Origin: 73-13 sp035556075
GTDB taxonomy: Bacteria > Actinomycetota > Actinomycetes > Actinomycetales > Microbacteriaceae
Assembly: GCA_035556075.1 (NCBI GenBank)
Contig: DATMFQ010000016.1
Coordinates: 1-6,758, forward strand
Reading direction: 5' to 3'
DNA: 6,758 nucleotides
Made by a program: the position numbers and the translations under genes. Positions 4,526 to 6,758 of the stretch are shown piece after piece. The stretch's first letter is position 1. Each line of letters opens with the position of its first letter. The notes beneath the pieces are model-generated. The model did not search any database, was not told where the DNA came from, and saw only the letters and a list, made by a program, of their open reading frames with translations.

Positions 4526-6418
4526 ATGCAGTTCCACCTCGATGGATTCCAGGTCGGCGACCCCGACATCCGCCCGCTCGATCCGCGCGCGGCCGACCGA
4601 CCGACCGAGCTCCCCGACCGCGTCGACGTCCTCGTCGTCGGCACGGGCCCGGCCGGCCTCACCGCCGCCGCGCAGCTCGCGCAGTTCCCCGGCATCGTCA
4701 CACGCGTCATCGAGCGTCGCAGCGGCCCCCTCAGCCTCGGCCAGGCCGACGGCATCGCGGTGCGCTCCGTCGAGATGTTCGACGCCTTCGGCTTCAGCCA
4801 CAAGATCCTGCGCGAGGCGTACTGGGTCAACGAGACCGCATTCTGGCGACCCGACCCCGCCGACCGCAGCCGGATCACGCGCACCGGGCGGATCCAGGAC
4901 ACGGCGGACGGACTCAGCGAGTTCCCGCATCTCATCGTCAATCAGGCCCGCATTCATGACTACTACCTCGAGACGATGCGCCACGCACCGAGTCGCCTCG
5001 AGGTCGACTATGACTACGAATTCGTCGATCACGAGATCGATGAGGCTCACGAGTACCCGGTCGCGGTGCGGCTGCGACGCAGCGACGGCACGACCCGGTC
5101 CATCCGCGCGCGCTACGTCATCGGCGCGGACGGCGCCCGCAGCGCGGTGCGCACCTCGATCGGCCGGGAGCTGCGCGGCGAGGCGGCAAACCACGCGTGG
5201 GGCGTCATCGACATCCTGCCGATCACAAACTTCCCCGACATCCGGCTCAAATGCGCGATCAGCGCCGAGCACGGCAGCATCGTCCTCATCCCGCGCGAGG
5301 GCGGCCACCTCGTGCGCATCTACGTCGACCTCGGCGAGGTGCCGGCCGATGACGGCGGCGCGATCCGCCGGACATCAAAGGAGGACATCCTCGCGGCGGC
5401 AAACCGTATCTTCCACCCCTACACGGTCGAGGCCGCCGACACCGCATGGCACTCGGTCTACGAGGTCGGCCAGCGGCTCACCGACAAGTTCGACGACGTC
5501 CCCGAGGCCGAGGTCGCCACCCGCACGCCACGCGTCTTCATCGTCGGCGATGCCTGCCACACGCACTCGGCGAAGGCCGGCCAGGGGATGAATGTGGGGA
5601 TGCAGGACGGCTTCAATCTCGCCTGGAAGCTCGCCGCGGTCCTCGAGGGCCGCAGCCCCGCCGAACTGCTCCACAGCTACTCGGCGGAGCGGCAGCGGGT
5701 GGCGAAGATCCTCATCGACTTCGACAAAGCATGGTCGGCGATGCTCGCCCAGCCGCCGCGCGACCCGGCGCACCCCGAGCGGGGCGGCGTCGACCCGGAG
5801 GAGATCCAGGCGTACTTCGAGCAGTCGCTCGAGTACACGGCGGGCGTCGCGACGCGGTACCTGCCGGACCTGCTCACCGGCACCGACGAGCACCAGGCAC
5901 TCGCGAGTGGCTACCCGATCGGCAAGCGCTTCCATTCCGCGCCGGTCATCCGCATCGGCGACGCGAAACGGATGGAGCTCGGCCATGTGCACCGGGCGGA
6001 TGGCGCCTGGCGGCTCTACGCCTTCGCGGACCGCGAGGGGCTCGCATTCGACGACCTCATGACCTGGCTCGCCTCGTCGAAGGGGCCCGTCACCCGCTTC
6101 ACCCCGCCCGGCGCCGAGGTCGACTCGGTGCTCGACGTGCGGGGGATCCTGCAGCGCCCGCACCGCGAGATCGAGCCGACGGCGCTCCCGGCGGCGCTCT
6201 TCCCGCGGAAGGGCCGCTTCGGGCTGCACGACTACGAGAAAGCGTTCTCCCCCGATCTCAAGGCCGGCCCCGACATCTTCGACCTGCGCGGCATCGACCG
6301 CGAGCGCGGTGCGATCGTGCTCGTGCGTCCCGACCAGTACGTCGCGCACGTGCTCCCGCTCGGGGCACGGGAGGAGCTCCTCGACTTCCTCGGCGCCTCG
6401 ATGCTCGAGCAGGGCTGA
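4526..6418 (+). CDS. mobA: FAD-dependent 3-hydroxybenzoate 4-monooxygenase (MobA-like)
   Basis: This 630-residue flavoprotein hydroxylase would convert 3-hydroxybenzoate plus NAD(P)H and O2 to protocatechuate, feeding ring cleavage, in the cytoplasm. The FAD-binding Rossmann motif is VVGTGPAGL (37-45). The DG motif is VIGADGARSAVR (198-209). The GD motif is VFIVGDACHTHSAKAGQGMN (337-356), followed by MQDGFNLAWKL. The C-terminal part (about 465-628) is the thioredoxin-like dimerisation domain of phenol hydroxylases. The full length and the opening MQFHLDGF closely resemble Comamonas testosteroni MobA (about 640 residues) as I recall it. Recalled MobA pocket residues Asp75, His135, Lys247 and Tyr271 appear here as Asp75, His135, Lys242 and Tyr266, the last two shifted by the same five residues. 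The 3-hydroxybenzoate 6-hydroxylases that make gentisate are much shorter, which argues against that activity. A related phenol or substituted-benzoate specificity cannot be excluded. The start is fixed by the leaderless promoter and N-terminal similarity. The gene for a MarR regulator follows after two bases. Confidence 0.88.
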   Translation: MQFHLDGFQVGDPDIRPLDPRAADRPTELPDRVDVLVVGTGPAGLTAAAQLAQFPGIVTRVIERRSGPLSLGQADGIAVRSVEMFDAFGFSHKILREAYWVNETAFWRPDPADRSRITRTGRIQDTADGLSEFPHLIVNQARIHDYYLETMRHAPSRLEVDYDYEFVDHEIDEAHEYPVAVRLRRSDGTTRSIRARYVIGADGARSAVRTSIGRELRGEAANHAWGVIDILPITNFPDIRLKCAISAEHGSIVLIPREGGHLVRIYVDLGEVPADDGGAIRRTSKEDILAAANRIFHPYTVEAADTAWHSVYEVGQRLTDKFDDVPEAEVATRTPRVFIVGDACHTHSAKAGQGMNVGMQDGFNLAWKLAAVLEGRSPAELLHSYSAERQRVAKILIDFDKAWSAMLAQPPRDPAHPERGGVDPEEIQAYFEQSLEYTAGVATRYLPDLLTGTDEHQALASGYPIGKRFHSAPVIRIGDAKRMELGHVHRADGAWRLYAFADREGLAFDDLMTWLASSKGPVTRFTPPGAEVDSVLDVRGILQRPHREIEPTALPAALFPRKGRFGLHDYEKAFSPDLKAGPDIFDLRGIDRERGAIVLVRPDQYVAHVLPLGAREELLDFLGASMLEQG

Positions 6419-6420
6419 CC

Positions 6421-6758
6421 GTGGCAAGCGGCCCGCATGGGGGGACGAATGCGCGCCTGACGGACAGCGGCACCCGTCGCCACATCGGGAGCCTCATCCG
6501 GCGCGCGCAGCAGCGCCACCTCGCGCTGTGGTCGGCGCGAGTCTCACCGCGGATCTCGAGCGTCCAGTACGCGGCACTCGAGGGCGTCGCCGCGATGCCG
6601 GGCGGCAGTCAGCGCGACCTCGGCGAGGAGCTCGGGCTCGACCGCTCGACGATCGCCGACCTCGTGCGGCGGATGGAGTCCGCCGGGCTCCTCAAGCGGC
6701 GCCGCGATGACGAGGATCGGCGGCGCAACACGCTCGAGCTGACGCCGCTCGGCCGGGC
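6421..6758 (+). CDS. MarR-family transcriptional regulator (partial, runs off the right edge)
   Basis: The visible 112 codons start at GTG 6421, two bases after the hydroxylase stop, with AGGG about six bases upstream; the nearby ATGs are out of frame. The frame is open to the window edge. After a variable N-terminus comes a dimerisation helix (about 19-40), then SSVQYAALEGVAAMPGGSQ leading into the helix-turn-helix QRDLGEELGLDRSTIADLVRR (64-84). Next is MESAGLLKRRRDDEDRRRN with the hallmark D-x-R-R of the MarR wing (Asp99-Arg100-Arg101), then LELTPLGR. About 30-40 residues of the C-terminal dimerisation helices should lie beyond the window. The tight coupling to the mobA-like gene parallels C. 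testosteroni, where the MarR-family protein MobR represses mobA and is released by 3-hydroxybenzoate. I infer the same role here, probably through the palindrome at 4509-4520, with autoregulation because both genes share one promoter. Confidence 0.85.
   Translation, partial: MASGPHGGTNARLTDSGTRRHIGSLIRRAQQRHLALWSARVSPRISSVQYAALEGVAAMPGGSQRDLGEELGLDRSTIADLVRRMESAGLLKRRRDDEDRRRNTLELTPLGR

Noticed and set aside
5375..6427. A 350-codon minus-strand frame opposite the hydroxylase (and another at 4412-5308)
   Set aside because: Long antisense frames are expected opposite genes with very high third-position GC; the translated sequence shows no domain or membrane pattern.

Overview
This is an ordinary-looking stretch of chromosome from a high-GC Gram-positive bacterium. 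Base composition (roughly 70% GC), very high GC at third codon positions, and promoters placed so that the transcript would begin at the start codon all point to Actinobacteria. The protein style would fit Micrococcales/Microbacteriaceae, but the genus cannot be fixed from the sequence. There are no RNA genes, insertion sequences, CRISPR arrays or phage genes. No gene-free stretch exceeds about 210 bases.

Layout, left to right. (1) A three-helix membrane protein of unknown function (1-654, +). (2) A glyoxalase/VOC-family gene that has lost its start and first third (708-1034, +). (3) A small META/HslJ-like lipoprotein (1117-1479, +). (4) A six-helix membrane protein with a Pro/Ala-rich tail (1507-2295, -), convergent with the lipoprotein gene. 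(5) A divergently transcribed phospholipase/carboxylesterase-type alpha/beta hydrolase (2416-3030, +). (6) A secreted, membrane-anchored, multi-domain surface protein with a Pro-Thr linker (3052-4319, -), split by a one-base frameshift in a run of five G. (7) A divergent catabolic pair: a 630-residue flavoprotein hydroxylase very like 3-hydroxybenzoate 4-monooxygenase MobA (4526-6418, +), followed two bases later by a MarR-family regulator (6421 to beyond the right edge, +).

The most coherent unit is the last one. MobA-type enzymes convert 3-hydroxybenzoate to protocatechuate. In Comamonas testosteroni the gene is controlled by a MarR-family protein, MobR, that responds to the substrate. Here the hydroxylase has a good -35/-10 promoter, a start codon at the predicted transcription start, and a perfect 12-bp palindrome over the -10 box. 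This suggests a self-regulated, substrate-induced two-gene operon. The other genes look like unrelated chromosomal neighbours. The two damaged genes (VOC and surface protein) are the most unusual features. I found no clear sign of a new multi-gene system.
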